Shown here: in pieces, positions 11,801 to 20,113 of the stretch
How the letters are laid out: every line of letters begins with the position of its first letter
Position numbering within the stretch: the stretch's first letter is position 1
DNA from: Asterias amurensis
Lineage: Eukaryota; Echinodermata; Asteroidea; Forcipulatida; Asteriidae
NCBI RefSeq assembly: GCF_032118995.1
Contig: NC_092665.1
Span: forward strand, 10,768,512-10,832,511
Direction of reading: 5' to 3'
Length of the DNA: 64,000 bases
Program-made: the position numbers and the translations under genes
The notes under the pieces: model-generated
What the model was told of the DNA's origin: nothing
Database searches by the model: none
Seen by the model: only the letters and a program-made list of their open reading frames with translations

Positions 11801-11880
11801 ATCCCGGAGTCTACACAAAGATAGCCAACTATTGTACCTGGTTGAACACAACTTCTAATGGCGACGTCAATTGTGTGTAA
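8792..11880 (+). CDS. trypsin-like serine protease, gene 1 (5 exons)
   Basis: Exons 8792-8819, 9821-9983, 10342-10607, 11324-11466 and 11692-11880 join to 262 codons plus stop, with GT-AG introns in phases 1-2-1-0, the classical trypsin gene layout. The product has a signal peptide (residues 1-18, MNNIVLVAL...CLG), then Ser-Leu, then IVGG at 21-24. The triad is His62 (VVTAAHC), Asp111 (NNDIAL) and Ser203 (GDSGGP). Asp197 (KDSCQ) is the S1-pocket Asp of trypsin specificity, so cleavage after Lys/Arg is expected. It is likely a secreted digestive or defence protease. Unusually, no Arg/Lys precedes IVGG. A polyadenylation signal AATAAA lies at 12223-12228. Intron 1 holds a tRNA-derived SINE pair and a candidate cassette exon. 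The S1 family assignment is secure; the physiological role is not. Confidence 0.93.
8950..9402 (-). repeat. tandem pair of tRNA-derived SINE-like units (intron 1 of gene 1)
   Basis: Two units about 261 bp apart (ACACCGA words at 8961 and 9222) share the same order of motifs. On the - strand each has a pol III A-box-like TAGTCTAGTTGGTAAGACA and a B-box-like GTTCGAA flanked by a short stem, which is the layout of a tRNA-derived head. A second, more decayed pair lies at 13745-14110. I cannot name the family. Confidence 0.65.
9645..9716 (+). other. candidate 72-nt cassette exon in gene 1 intron 1
   Basis: The segment has a strong acceptor (TTTACTTTCAG) and a donor (GTAAGA). It is 72 nt long, so it fits in frame between the phase-1 ends of exons 1 and 2, with no stop: it would add [24 protein letters not shown] and a Ser. 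A homologous 75-nt segment with the same properties lies in intron 1 of gene 2. No transcript evidence is available, and inclusion would split the signal peptide of this gene. Confidence 0.35.
9821..9983 (+). CDS. gene 1 exon 2 (IVGG, catalytic His)
   Basis: The acceptor is CAATTTTCAG and the donor GTAAGT. The exon encodes the end of the signal peptide, the SL-IVGG mature start and the TAAHC box. It is 163 nt long in all three paralogs. Confidence 0.93.
10342..10607 (+). CDS. gene 1 exon 3 (catalytic Asp)
   Basis: Follows CTCCTCAG and ends at GTAAGT. It carries [20 protein letters not shown] with the catalytic Asp, and VSGWGN. Confidence 0.93.
11085..11225 (-). mobile_element. SINE 3' fragment with AAT tail (gene 1 intron 3)
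   Basis: AATAATAATAT, then CGAAGTCTTATATAGCGCA, then CAAGGCGCTGTGTATGTAC, then GAATTCTGAGACC matches the low-coordinate part of the SINE at 45165-45530. It is the 3' end of that family lying in - orientation, without the tRNA-like head. Confidence 0.65.
11324..11466 (+). CDS. gene 1 exon 4 (Cys pair and S1 Asp)
   Basis: 143 nt from an AATAATAG acceptor to a GTAAAT donor. It encodes [14 protein letters not shown] and GGKDSCQ. The two Cys before GGKDSC match the Cys168-Cys182 disulfide of trypsins. Confidence 0.92.
11692..11880 (+). CDS. gene 1 exon 5 (catalytic Ser, stop)
   Basis: Begins [11 protein letters not shown] and continues with SFGWGCAE and [15 protein letters not shown]. It ends GDVNCV before TAA, so there is an extra C-terminal Cys, which gene 3 shares and gene 2 lacks. 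Confidence 0.93.
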   Translation, partial: GDSGGPIVSNFAADTHQDGVLLNGIVSFGWGCAEATHPGVYTKIANYCTWLNTTSNGDVNCV

Positions 11881-12222
11881 TACAGATAGCTGTGCTTCTG
11901 TACAGCAAAATGTGCACGGTAAATGTACAAGTAGTTTGCTGTTTTAACGAAGCTTGGAGACCGTAGTTTATTAATTTATACATATCCATCAACAATAAGT
12001 ATTCACTAAAACGATTATCGTTGCTCATCATCGATTATCGTTGCTCATCACAATAAGCATTTCATTTCAGACGGTGCAATAAGCATTTCATTTCAGACGG
12101 TGCAATTTAAAAGTTTGGGCACGGGGGCGGATGTTTAGCCAAATTACATCTAGAGTTCATGTTCTAATCATGTGTCATGTTATAATTATCTAAATTTAAA
12201 TCAAACCTTTGGACAGTTTAAC

Positions 12223-12228
12223 AATAAA
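12223..12228 (+). terminator. poly(A) signal of gene 1
   Basis: AATAAA lies 343 bp after the stop codon and is the first canonical hexamer I find downstream of exon 5. Confidence 0.5.
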
Positions 12229-12323
12229 CCAGATAAATTGTGCACTGAAAGTATATAAATGATTTGTGAAGTATGTGTTTCCAGTAGAAATATTCGCCAT
12301 GAAATTATGTCAACGGCGTTATA

Positions 12324-12760
12324 GTGTCACGAGTATGGCTGAGTGAATTAGAGCATCTATTTCAAGTTCTGGTGGTTATGTCATCGCAGTGTCGGTTCGA
12401 GTCCGGCAGCCGATTTCACGAAACTGCGTAAGTCCACTTGCGCGATGTTTATGGCCAAAAACGTTGCGCAAGTGGACTTATGCAGTTGCGTAAAGTTTCG
12501 TAAAATCGGCTGCTGGTCACTGTCCCTGAGCAAGATGCTTTACTATTACTGCTTCTCTTCACCAAGGGGTCAAATGAGTACCTGCGAGGAAAAAGGTTTA
12601 CATAAAGTAACGAAACGTATGTGCAAAAAAACAAACAAAAAACAAACAAAAAAACGTTGGGGGTCGAAATCCTCATCGCAGTTCTAGGAAGTATGAGGCG
12701 GGATAAAGGTAGCGTACATATTACGTTGCATACGCTGCATGCTTGCTTCGTCTACATCCT
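12324..12760 (+). mobile_element. tRNA-headed SINE split by a hairpin element
   Basis: The head (GTGTCACGAGTATGGCTGAG ... GGTTCGAGTCC) and the later motifs (TGAGCAAGATGCTTTAC, GCTTCTCTTCACC, GAGTACCTG, AGCGTACATATTACGTTGCA) follow the same order as the better preserved SINE at 63026. A palindromic element at 12406-12513 interrupts it right after the B box. A CAAA-rich stretch at 12625-12655 lies inside the body. Confidence 0.7.
12406..12513. mobile_element. palindromic MITE inside a SINE
   Basis: GCAGCCGATTTCACGAAACT at the left mirrors AGTTTCGTAAAATCGGCTGC at the right. TGCGTAAGTCCACTTGCGC and its complement extend the arms around a loop of about 20 bp (12445-12465). The whole element folds into one hairpin. 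Confidence 0.85.
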
Positions 12761-12799
12761 GCGTTATTACACGTTATCATATAAACTTCTGCGCACCCT

Positions 12800-13516
12800 A
12801 CACTCTAAAAACTAAAGAGTTGAATCCAACACTTGCATGAGTTCGGTGAGTGACTACACTTTGAAAGTGTTGAAGCCAGCATTTTACATGTTGAATCCAG
12901 CATTTTAAAGTATCCGGCCAACAATTTAAGTGCAAGTCTAACGTTTAAAAAGCTGATCCAACAATTCAGCAGATTTGTTTTGAGAATTGTTGAAATAACA
13001 CTTAAATTGTTTAATTATAGCCATTATACACTTTCGGTACAGAAAAAAAAAGTTCACAGATTTACACATAATTTACAGGGTTTACAGAAGGTAATGGTGA
13101 AAGACTTCTCTTGAAATATTGTTCCATGAAATGCTTTACTTTTTGAGAAAACATTAAAACAATATAAGTTCTCGTAAGCGAGAATTACGGATTTATTTTA
13201 AACACATGTCATGACACGACGAAACCCGCGGAAACAAAAGTGGGTTTTCCCGTTATTTTCTCTCGACTCCGATGACCGATTGAGCCTAAATTTTCACAGT
13301 TTTGTTATTTCATATATTAGTTGTGATACACGAAGTGTGGGACTTGGACAATACTGTTTACCGAAAGTGTATAATGGCTTTAACCCTTTTTGCGTTTGAT
13401 CAAAAACGTTAAATGCTAGATTTAACAAGTCAAACGCTGGATCCAACACTTTCAAAGAGTAGTCACATACCGAACTCATGCAAGTGTTGGATTCAACTCT
13501 TTAGTTTTTAGAGTGT
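12800..13516. mobile_element. TIR element, outer shell of a nested pair
   Basis: ACACTCTAAAAACTAAAGAG at the left and its reverse complement at 13497-13516 bound the element. The inverted repeats run on through TTGAATCCAACACTTGCATG and GAGTTCGGT, about 75 bp in all. A different TIR element (13019-13379) sits inside. Confidence 0.85.
13019..13379. mobile_element. inner MITE (intact, empty-site copy)
   Basis: AGCCATTATACACTTTCGGTA and TACCGAAAGTGTATAATGGCT are its inverted ends. The body matches 33744-33940 plus 40664-40833 on the other strand. It shows what the gene 3 intron copy looked like before the 6.7-kb retroelement entered, at the site written here as TCTCGTAAGCGAGAATTACGG. Confidence 0.85.
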
Positions 13517-13744
13517 TAACATGAAATGGCTACCGTGAAAGGAATACCTAGAATTTGGCTCGCCCCAGAAGCAAAAAAAATTGCTGAGGCTGCACTCCAG
13601 TAGTTCACGAAGAGTACTAATGCCCGATAACTTAAAGCATTTAAAGGCTCATTAGGGCTCGCTAGTACCTACCTGGAGAAGGAAACCTTTCGACCATTAT
13701 AGGACCATACAAATCTAAAGAAGTAACACTTTTGGTTTTAACCT

Positions 13745-14110
13745 TACACTGACTTGTATTAGCACTGCAAACTCAGCACTTTCCCGATTTTTTTGATAAA
13801 CATAATCACAAGCTTATTACTCGGTTCGGTTCTTCGAACCCCAGTCTTTTGCAATTTTAGAACAGCGTCTTATACCAACTAGAACACCTAGATTCACTGG
13901 TAACCAGAGACACTTCGAATCCTTTTGTTTAAGCAGGGATTCCCGCAACTTTTAATAAAAGTTAATTCGCATCAGGGTAATTATAAACTTTTTGTTTAAC
14001 CCTTATTCAGTGCTTTCCCGAGTTTTTTTATAAACAAAATCACAGGCATACCTCTTAGAACCTTTGCAATTTTAGAAGTGTCTTACGAACAATTATATAG
14101 AATTAACAAC
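13745..14110 (-). repeat. decayed tandem pair of SINE-like units
   Basis: It follows the motif order of 8950-9402 (AGCACTGCAAACTCAGCACTTT..., CTTATACCAACTAGAACACC, GGGATTCCCGCAAC), then a second partial unit from about 13990. The pol III boxes are worn. Confidence 0.55.
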
Positions 14111-14140
14111 TAGTAACTGAGGCTTGCAGTATGCAATATA

Positions 14141-14270
14141 AGGCCGTGTCCGAAACATCGACTTCGGCTACAGCTATGGCTAGATCGCGCGCGTCTGCTA
14201 TTCTTCAACACTGGTAGACGCGCTGATCTAGACGTAGCTGTAGCCGAAGTCGTCGTTTCGGACACGGCCT
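14141..14270. mobile_element. hairpin MITE, 130 bp
   Basis: AGGCCGTGTCCGAAAC at the left is mirrored by GTTTCGGACACGGCCT. GACTTCGGCTACAGCTA and its complement, and a GATC/GCGCGTCTA block, carry the arms to near the centre. Confidence 0.9.
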
Positions 14271-14852
14271 AACATTGTTTTTTCTCAACCCCGTTGTTCT
14301 GGACTCATGTCGAAACATGTCTGATGATGATAACAAGGCATGACGTTTGGTTCAACTCTGTGGCGTACCGGGGGACCAATCTAGCCGAGCTCCTGAAACG
14401 TGCCCGACCTCTTCCCAGACGTCAGTCCATTCAACAACACTGGCTCAAAAATCTTCGTAACATTAGTTTGATGTGAACAAAAATCACCCGTCATGAAGTC
14501 ATTGGGATCCAACGAAGATGGGAAATAGGAATAATGAGAGCCATAACTAATTACATAAGTCGCAAATTAATGTAAAGTTCAGCCTACAATGCTGCTTTAA
14601 AGGATTCGGGTAATTGTTCACACTGTTCATAGATTTACATTAAACTTACAGGGTTTGAAGATAATTATATTACTTACTGAGGTGCTGTAGTTTTTTAGAA
14701 ATGAGTAAAAAAATGTCATGAAAATACGTTTGTAAAATTATGGTTAAAATAATTTTGTTGGGAGTCCAAATTTATTTTAGTGCCAACCTAAAAAATTTGC
14801 TGATTACTATTTTTAGTACTGAGTTTCGATTAAGTTGATAATGTATTCCATC

Positions 14853-14924
14853 GGCCCCATGGTGTAACGGTTAGCACTCGAGACTCTGAATCTCGCGATC
14901 CGAGTTCAAATCTCGGTGGGACCT
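14853..14924 (+). tRNA. tRNA-Gln(CTG) copy 1
   Basis: 72 nt with D stem, anticodon stem CGAGA/TCTCG, loop CTCTGAA and T arm CCGAG-TTCAAAT-CTCGG all paired. Acceptor GGCCCCA against TGGGACC leaves a C3-A70 mismatch. TTTT follows 9 nt after the end. Confidence 0.88.
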
Positions 14925-15020
14925 TGAAGTTTTAAGTTTTGTTTTACCAAATTATTTGTTGCAATTCACAACCTAATCACGAGAATCGGCAAAAAAGTAT
15001 ATCGTTGTGCTGACAATTGG

Positions 15021-15061
15021 ACTACCAAGGGATTCGAACCCTTGTCTTGTTCTTCGGTAGT
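15021..15061 (-). other. tRNA-like acceptor/T-arm minihelix, copy 1
   Basis: On the - strand ACTACC, 12 nt, AAGGG-TTCGAAT-CCCTT, then GGTAGT: a T arm with a canonical T loop stacked on a 6-bp acceptor-like stem, without D or anticodon arms. It could be a deleted tRNA pseudogene. Confidence 0.6.
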
Positions 15062-15154
15062 TTTATTCAATGTTACCTCATTGTGTACATCAAACCCATT
15101 CTCGTTATGATCAAAACGTGAACACTTGTGTTGACAAAACATGCGGTAAAAATG

Positions 15155-15227
15155 CGACCACGAAGGGACTCGAACCCTCAATCTTCCGATTCGAAGTCGG
15201 ACGCCTTATCCAATAGGCCACGCGGCC
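15155..15227 (-). tRNA. tRNA-Arg(TCG) copy 1
   Basis: 73 nt including the discriminator G. Anticodon stem TCCGA/TCGGA, loop CTTCGAA, T arm GAGGG-TTCGAGT-CCCTT, acceptor GGCCGCG/CGTGGTC with two wobble pairs. ATTTTT follows on the - strand. Confidence 0.93.
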
Positions 15228-15690
15228 TGCGTTAGTTATAATATTGTATACGAAAATCCAAAAACACAAACTTTTTACGGTCAGAAGTCTCTAAATTTAA
15301 AAAAAAGGACAAATTATTACACACAGTTTATGGAAGTTATGAAAACAATTCTTACGATTATTAATGGGAAATATTGTAATTTGGCATATTGTTTACATAT
15401 AAGGCGTTAATTTTGCAAAATTTGACTTCAATAATGAATAGTTAGAGGCATAGCAAAAACAAGTTTTGATTTAAGGAAGTTTTGTAACAAAAGTTTCTTA
15501 CAACTATGAATGGGAAACATGTGATTCGGCATACTAGGTATATCAAAGGCATTGATTTTGCAAAACATAAATTAATTTATGTTTCAATTAGAGACATGTT
15601 TTTTTGCACAAGAGAGTTGTGATTTACCTTTTTTTTTTTAACTGAAAATATGAATTTGTGATGTTCGAGAAGTTGTTGATGTATTCAATC

Positions 15691-15764
15691 GGCCCCATGG
15701 TGTAACGGTTTTAGCACTCGAGACTTTGAATCTCGCGATCCCAGTTCAAATCTCGGTGGGACCT
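15691..15764 (+). tRNA. tRNA-Gln(TTG)-like copy 1, altered
   Basis: Anticodon loop CTTTGAA. Relative to the clean TTG copy at 18036 it has two extra T in the D loop and a mismatch in the T stem (CCCAG against CTCGG), besides C3-A70. It is probably a weak or dead copy. Confidence 0.65.
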
Positions 15765-16113
15765 TCAGTTTCCAGATGTTATTTTGCCAAACTAATATTT
15801 GCATTCTGAAATGTTCCGCAACTTGTATCACATTAATCATCGGTTTTTTAACGAATGATTTCTGGAGGGTAAGTCTCAAATAATAACCGTTACACCATCA
15901 ACAACTTAATCCAATGTCACAATTTCATATTTTCTGACAAATACTCTAGCGACAATTGGAGTAAAAAATATAAAAATTTAAAAATAACAATTGTTGAGAA
16001 TCCAAAAGTATCTTAGTACTGAACTAAAATTGTTGCTGATATTGTTTTTGTCGATGATATTTGTTATTATTATGAAGCACTGAGTTTCGATTAAGTTGAT
16101 AATGTATTCCATC

Positions 16114-16185
16114 GGCTCCATGGTGTAACGGTTAGCACTCGAGACTCTGAATCTCGCGATCCGAGTTCAAATCTCGGTGGGACCT
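16114..16185 (+). tRNA. tRNA-Gln(CTG) copy 2
   Basis: As copy 1, but the acceptor starts GGCTCCA, adding a T4-G69 wobble to the C3-A70 mismatch. Confidence 0.8.
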
Positions 16186-16274
16186 TGAAGTTTTGTTTTG
16201 CCAAATTATTTGTTGCATTCCACAACCTAATCACAATAATCGGCAAAAAAGTATATCGTTGTGCTGACAATTGG

Positions 16275-16304
16275 GCTATCAAGGGATTCGAACCCTTCGG
16301 TAGT
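16275..16304 (-). other. tRNA-like minihelix, copy 2 (shortened)
   Basis: Only the T arm GAAGGG-TTCGAAT-CCCTT and partial acceptor strands remain. The 12-nt spacer present in copy 1 is lost. Confidence 0.5.
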
Positions 16305-16397
16305 TTTAATAAATGTTACCTCATTGTGTACATTAAACCCATTCTCGTTATGATCAAAACGTGAACACTTGTGTTGACAAAACACGCGGTAAAAATG

Positions 16398-16470
16398 CGA
16401 CCACGAAGGGACTCGAACCCTCAATCTTCCGATTCGAAGTCGGACGCCTTATCCAATAGGCCACGCGGCC
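16398..16470 (-). tRNA. tRNA-Arg(TCG) copy 2
   Basis: Identical in all paired parts to copy 1. Confidence 0.93.
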
Positions 16471-16933
16471 TGCGTTAGTTATAATATTGTATACGAAAAT
16501 CCAAAAACACAAACTTTTTACGGTCAGAAGTCTCTAAATTTAAAAAAAAGGACAAATTATTACACACAGTTTATGGAAGTTATGAAAACAATTCTTACGA
16601 TTATTAATGGGAAATATTGTAATTTGGCATATTGTTTACATATAAGGCGTTAATTTTGCAAAATTTGACTTCAATAATGAATAGTTAGAGGCATAGCAAA
16701 AACAAGTTTTGATTTAAGGAAGTTTTGTAACAAAAGTTTCTTACAACTATGAATGGGAAACATGTGATTCGGCATACTAGGTATATCAAAGGCATTGATT
16801 TTGCAAAACATAAATTAATTTATGTTTCAATTAGAGACATGTTTTTTTGCACAAGAGAGTTGTGATTTACCTTTTTTTTTTTAACTGAAAATATGAATTT
16901 GTGATGTTCGAGAAGTTGTTGATGTATTCAATC

Positions 16934-17007
16934 GGCCCCATGGTGTAACGGTTTTAGCACTCGAGACTTTGAATCTCGCGATCCCAGTTCAAATCTCGGT
17001 GGGACCT
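16934..17007 (+). tRNA. tRNA-Gln(TTG)-like copy 2, altered
   Basis: Same D-loop insertion and T-stem mismatch as the copy at 15691, exactly 1243 bp upstream. Confidence 0.65.
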
Positions 17008-17356
17008 TCAGTTTCCAGATGTTATTTTGCCAAACTAATATTTGCATTCTGAAATGTTCCGCAACTTGTATCACATTAATCATCGGTTTTTTAACGAATG
17101 ATTTCTGGAGGGTAAGTCTCAAATGATAACCGTTACACCATCAACAACTTAATCCAATGTCACAATTTCATATTTTCTGACAAATACTCTAGCGACAATT
17201 GGAGTAAAAAATATAAAAATTTAAAAATAACAATTGTTGAGAATCCAAAAGTATCTTAGTACTGAACTAAAATTGTTGCTGATATTGTTTTTGTCGATGA
17301 TATTTGTTATTATTATGAAGCACTGAGTTTCGATTAAGTTGATAATGTATTCCATC

Positions 17357-17428
17357 GGCTCCATGGTGTAACGGTTAGCACTCGAGACTCTGAATCTCGC
17401 GATCCGAGTTCAAATCTCGGTGGGACCT
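17357..17428 (+). tRNA. tRNA-Gln(CTG) copy 3
   Basis: Same sequence as copy 2, including GGCTCCA, 1243 bp downstream of it. Confidence 0.8.
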
Positions 17429-17517
17429 TGAAGTTTTGTTTTGCCAAATTATTTGTTGCATTCCACAACCTAATCACAATAATCGGCAAAAAAGTATATC
17501 GTTGTGCTGACAATTGG

Positions 17518-17547
17518 GCTATCAAGGGATTCGAACCCTTCGGTAGT
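17518..17547 (-). other. tRNA-like minihelix, copy 3 (shortened)
   Basis: Same shortened form as at 16275. Confidence 0.5.
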
Positions 17548-17640
17548 TTTAATAAATGTTACCTCATTGTGTACATTAAACCCATTCTCGTTATGATCAA
17601 AACGTGAACACTTGTGCTGACAAAATATGCGGTAAAAATG

Positions 17641-17713
17641 CGACCACGAAGGGACTCGAACCCTGAATCTTCCGATTCGAAGTCGGACGCCTTATCCGTT
17701 AGGCCACGCGGCC
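17641..17713 (-). tRNA. tRNA-Arg(TCG) copy 3
   Basis: D loop reads AACGGATA; one T-stem base differs (CAGGG against CCCTT, outer pair lost). Otherwise intact. Confidence 0.88.
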
Positions 17714-18035
17714 TGCGTTAGTTACAATATTGTATACGAAAATCCAAAAACAAAAACTGTTTACGGTCAGAAGTCTCTAAATTTTACAAAAAGGACAAAT
17801 TATTACACATAGTTTATGGAAGTTATGAACAAAATTTCTTACGATTATTAAAAACATGTATGTGATTTGACATACTGTATACATGTAAGGCATTAATTTA
17901 GCAAAATTTGACTTAAATAATGTTTTAGTTAGAGACATGTTTTTTTGCAAAAGAGAGCTTTGATTTACTTTTTTTTTTTTTTTTAACTGAAAATTTGAAT
18001 TTGTGATGTTCGAGAAGTTGTTGATGTATTCCATC

Positions 18036-18107
18036 GGCCCCATGGTGTAACGGTTAGCACTCGAGACTTTGAATCTCGCGATCCGAGTTCAAATCTCGGT
18101 GGGACCT
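18036..18107 (+). tRNA. tRNA-Gln(TTG), cleanest TTG copy
   Basis: 72 nt, normal D loop, T stem CCGAG/CTCGG, anticodon TTG. Only the C3-A70 mismatch common to the array remains. Confidence 0.88.
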
Positions 18108-18230
18108 TCAGTTTCCAGATGTTATTTTGCCAAACTAATATATGCATTCTGAAATATTCCGCAACTTGTATAACATTAATCATCATTTTTTGTTATAACG
18201 AATGATTTCTGAATGGTAAGTCTCAAATGA

Positions 18231-18251
18231 TAACCGTTACACCAAGGGGCC
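18231..18251 (-). pseudogene. tRNA-Gln 5' fragment
   Basis: On the - strand GGCCCCTTGG then TGTAACGGTTA is the acceptor strand and D arm of a tRNA-Gln; the rest is absent. Shorter traces (TGATGGTGTAACGGTTAT on the - strand) lie at the same place in other units, near 15888, 17129 and 19507. Confidence 0.7.
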
Positions 18252-18477
18252 GGTGAGTTACATTAACAACTTAATCCAATGTCACAATTTCATATTTTCT
18301 GACAAACTCTGGCGACAATTGGAGTAAAAAAATATAAAAATTAAAAAATAACAATTGTTGGGGTTCCAAAAGAATCTTAGTACTGAACTAAAATTGTTGC
18401 TGATATTGTTTCTGTCGATGATATTTGTTATTATTATGAAGTACTGAGCTTAGATAAAGTTGATAATGTATTCCATC

Positions 18478-18549
18478 GTCCCCATGGTGTAACGGTTAGC
18501 ACTCGAGACCCTGAATCTCGCGACCCGGGTTCAAATCTCGGTGGGACCT
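18478..18549 (+). tRNA. tRNA-Gln(CTG) copy 4, degraded
   Basis: Acceptor GTCCCCA has mismatches at 2-71 and 3-70. Position 33, nearly always T, is C in the loop CCCTGAA. It may be a pseudogene. Confidence 0.65.
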
Positions 18550-18646
18550 TGAAGTTTAAAGTTTTGTTTTGCCAAAATATTTGTTGCATTCCACAACCTT
18601 ATCACAATAATCGGCAAAAAAAGTATATCGTTGTGCTGACAATTGG

Positions 18647-18687
18647 GCTACCAAGGGATTCGAACCCTTGTCTTGTTCTTCGGTAGT
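18647..18687 (-). other. tRNA-like minihelix, copy 4
   Basis: Full form as at 15021, with one acceptor base changed (GCTACC opposite GGTAGT). Confidence 0.55.
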
Positions 18688-18780
18688 TTTATTCAATGTT
18701 ACCTCATTGTGTACATCAAACCCATTCTCGTTATGATCAAAACGTGAACACTTGTGTTGACAAAACACGCGGTAAAAATG

Positions 18781-18853
18781 CGACCACGAAGGGACTCGAA
18801 CCCTCAATCTTCCGATTCGAAGTCGGACGCCTTATCCAATAGGCCACGCGGCC
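18781..18853 (-). tRNA. tRNA-Arg(TCG) copy 4
   Basis: All stems as in copy 1. Confidence 0.93.
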
Positions 18854-19315
18854 TGCGTTAGTTATAATATTGTATACGAAAATCCAAAAACACAAACTTT
18901 TTACGGTCAGAAGTCTCTAAATTTAAAAAAAAGGACAAATTATTACACACAGTTTATGGAAGTTATGAAAACAATTCTTACGATTATTAATGGGAAATAT
19001 TGTGATTTGGCATATTGTATACATATAAGGCGTTAATTTTGCAAAATTTGACTTCAATAATGAATAGTTAGAGGCATAGCAAAAACAAGTTTTGATTTAA
19101 GGAAGTTTTGTAACAAAAGTTTCTTACAACTATGAATGGGAAACATGTGATTCGGCATACTAGGTATATCAAAGGCATTGATTTTGCAAAACATAAATTA
19201 ATTTATGTTTCAATTAGAGACATGTTTTTTTGCACAAGAGAGTTGTGATTTACCTTTTTTTTTTAACTGAAAATATGAATTTGTGATGTTCGAGAAGTTG
19301 TTGATGTATTCAATC

Positions 19316-19389
19316 GGCCCCATGGTGTAACGGTTTTAGCACTCGAGACTTTGAATCTCGCGATCCCAGTTCAAATCTCGGTGGGACCT
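19316..19389 (+). tRNA. tRNA-Gln(TTG)-like copy 3, altered
   Basis: Third instance of the two-T D-loop insertion and the T-stem mismatch. Confidence 0.65.
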
Positions 19390-19738
19390 TCAGTTTCCAG
19401 ATGTTATTTTGCCAAACTAATATTTGCATTCTGAAATGTTCCGCAACTTGTATCACATTAATCATCGGTTTTTTAACGAATGATTTCTGAATGGTAAGTC
19501 TCAAATGATAACCGTTACACCATCAACAACTTAATCCAATGTCACAATTTCATATTTTCTGACAAATACTCTAGCGACAATTGGAGTAAAAAATATAAAA
19601 ATTTAAAAATAACAATTGTGGGGAGTCCAAAAGTATCTCAGTACTGAACTAAAATTGTTGCTGATTTTGTTTTTGTCGATGATATTTGTTATTATTATGA
19701 AGCACTGAGTTTCGATTAAGTTGATAATGTATTCCATC

Positions 19739-19810
19739 GGCCCCATGGTGTAACGGTTAGCACTCGAGACTCTGAGTCTCGCGATCCGAGTTCAAATCTC
19801 GGTGGGACCT
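19739..19810 (+). tRNA. tRNA-Gln(CTG) copy 5
   Basis: Loop CTCTGAG (A38 changed to G). The stems are otherwise as in copy 1, with C3-A70. Confidence 0.85.
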
Positions 19811-19906
19811 TGAAGTTTTAAGTTTTGTTTTGCCAAATTATTTGTTGCATTCCACAACCTAATCACAATAATCGGCAAAACAGTATATCGTTGTGCTGAC
19901 AATTGG

Positions 19907-19947
19907 ACTACCAAGGGATTCGAACCCTTGTCTTGTTCTTCGGTAGT
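19907..19947 (-). other. tRNA-like minihelix, copy 5
   Basis: Full form: ACTACC, 12-nt spacer, T arm, GGTAGT on the - strand. Confidence 0.6.
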
Positions 19948-20040
19948 TTTATTCAATGTTACCTCATTGTGTACATCAAACACATTCTCGTTATGATCAA
20001 AACGTGAACACTTGTGCTGACAAAATATGCGGTAAAAATG

Positions 20041-20113
20041 CGACCACGAAGGGACTCGAACCCTCAATCTTCCGATTCGAAGTCGGACGCCTTATCCATT
20101 AGGCCACGCGGCC
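20041..20113 (-). tRNA. tRNA-Arg(TCG) copy 5
   Basis: D arm GCCT-AATGGATA-AGGC is the commonest animal form; all other stems are paired. It is the last member of the array. Confidence 0.94.

Larger units (their letters stand above)
14853..20113. repeat. tandem tRNA array, unit ~1.1-1.26 kb
   Basis: Each unit reads tRNA-Gln(CTG) (+), a T-arm minihelix (-), tRNA-Arg(TCG) (-), about 400-460 bp of spacer, tRNA-Gln(TTG) (+), then spacer. Unit starts lie at 14853, 16114, 17357, 18478 and 19739; the last is a half unit without the TTG gene. The step between the second and third units is exactly 1243 bp for every landmark, with near-identity, so that duplication is recent. The unit at 17357 is about 120 bp shorter between Arg and Gln(TTG). 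Poly-T runs follow the genes on their own strands as expected for pol III stops. Confidence 0.95.

Noticed and set aside
14294-14476. 60-codon + strand frame with an Arg/Leu-rich end
   Set aside because: The reading (LAELLKRARPLP) is protein-like, but I recognise no family, there is no splice or promoter support, and its neighbours are repeats.
14966-20067. Several 60-90-codon - strand frames that look alike
   Set aside because: They are repeated translations of the tRNA genes and spacers in the array (readings such as PPRFELGSRDS come from tRNA-Gln antisense).
14853-20113. CRISPR-like array
   Set aside because: The repeated blocks are tRNA genes with kilobase spacing in an intron-bearing eukaryotic context.
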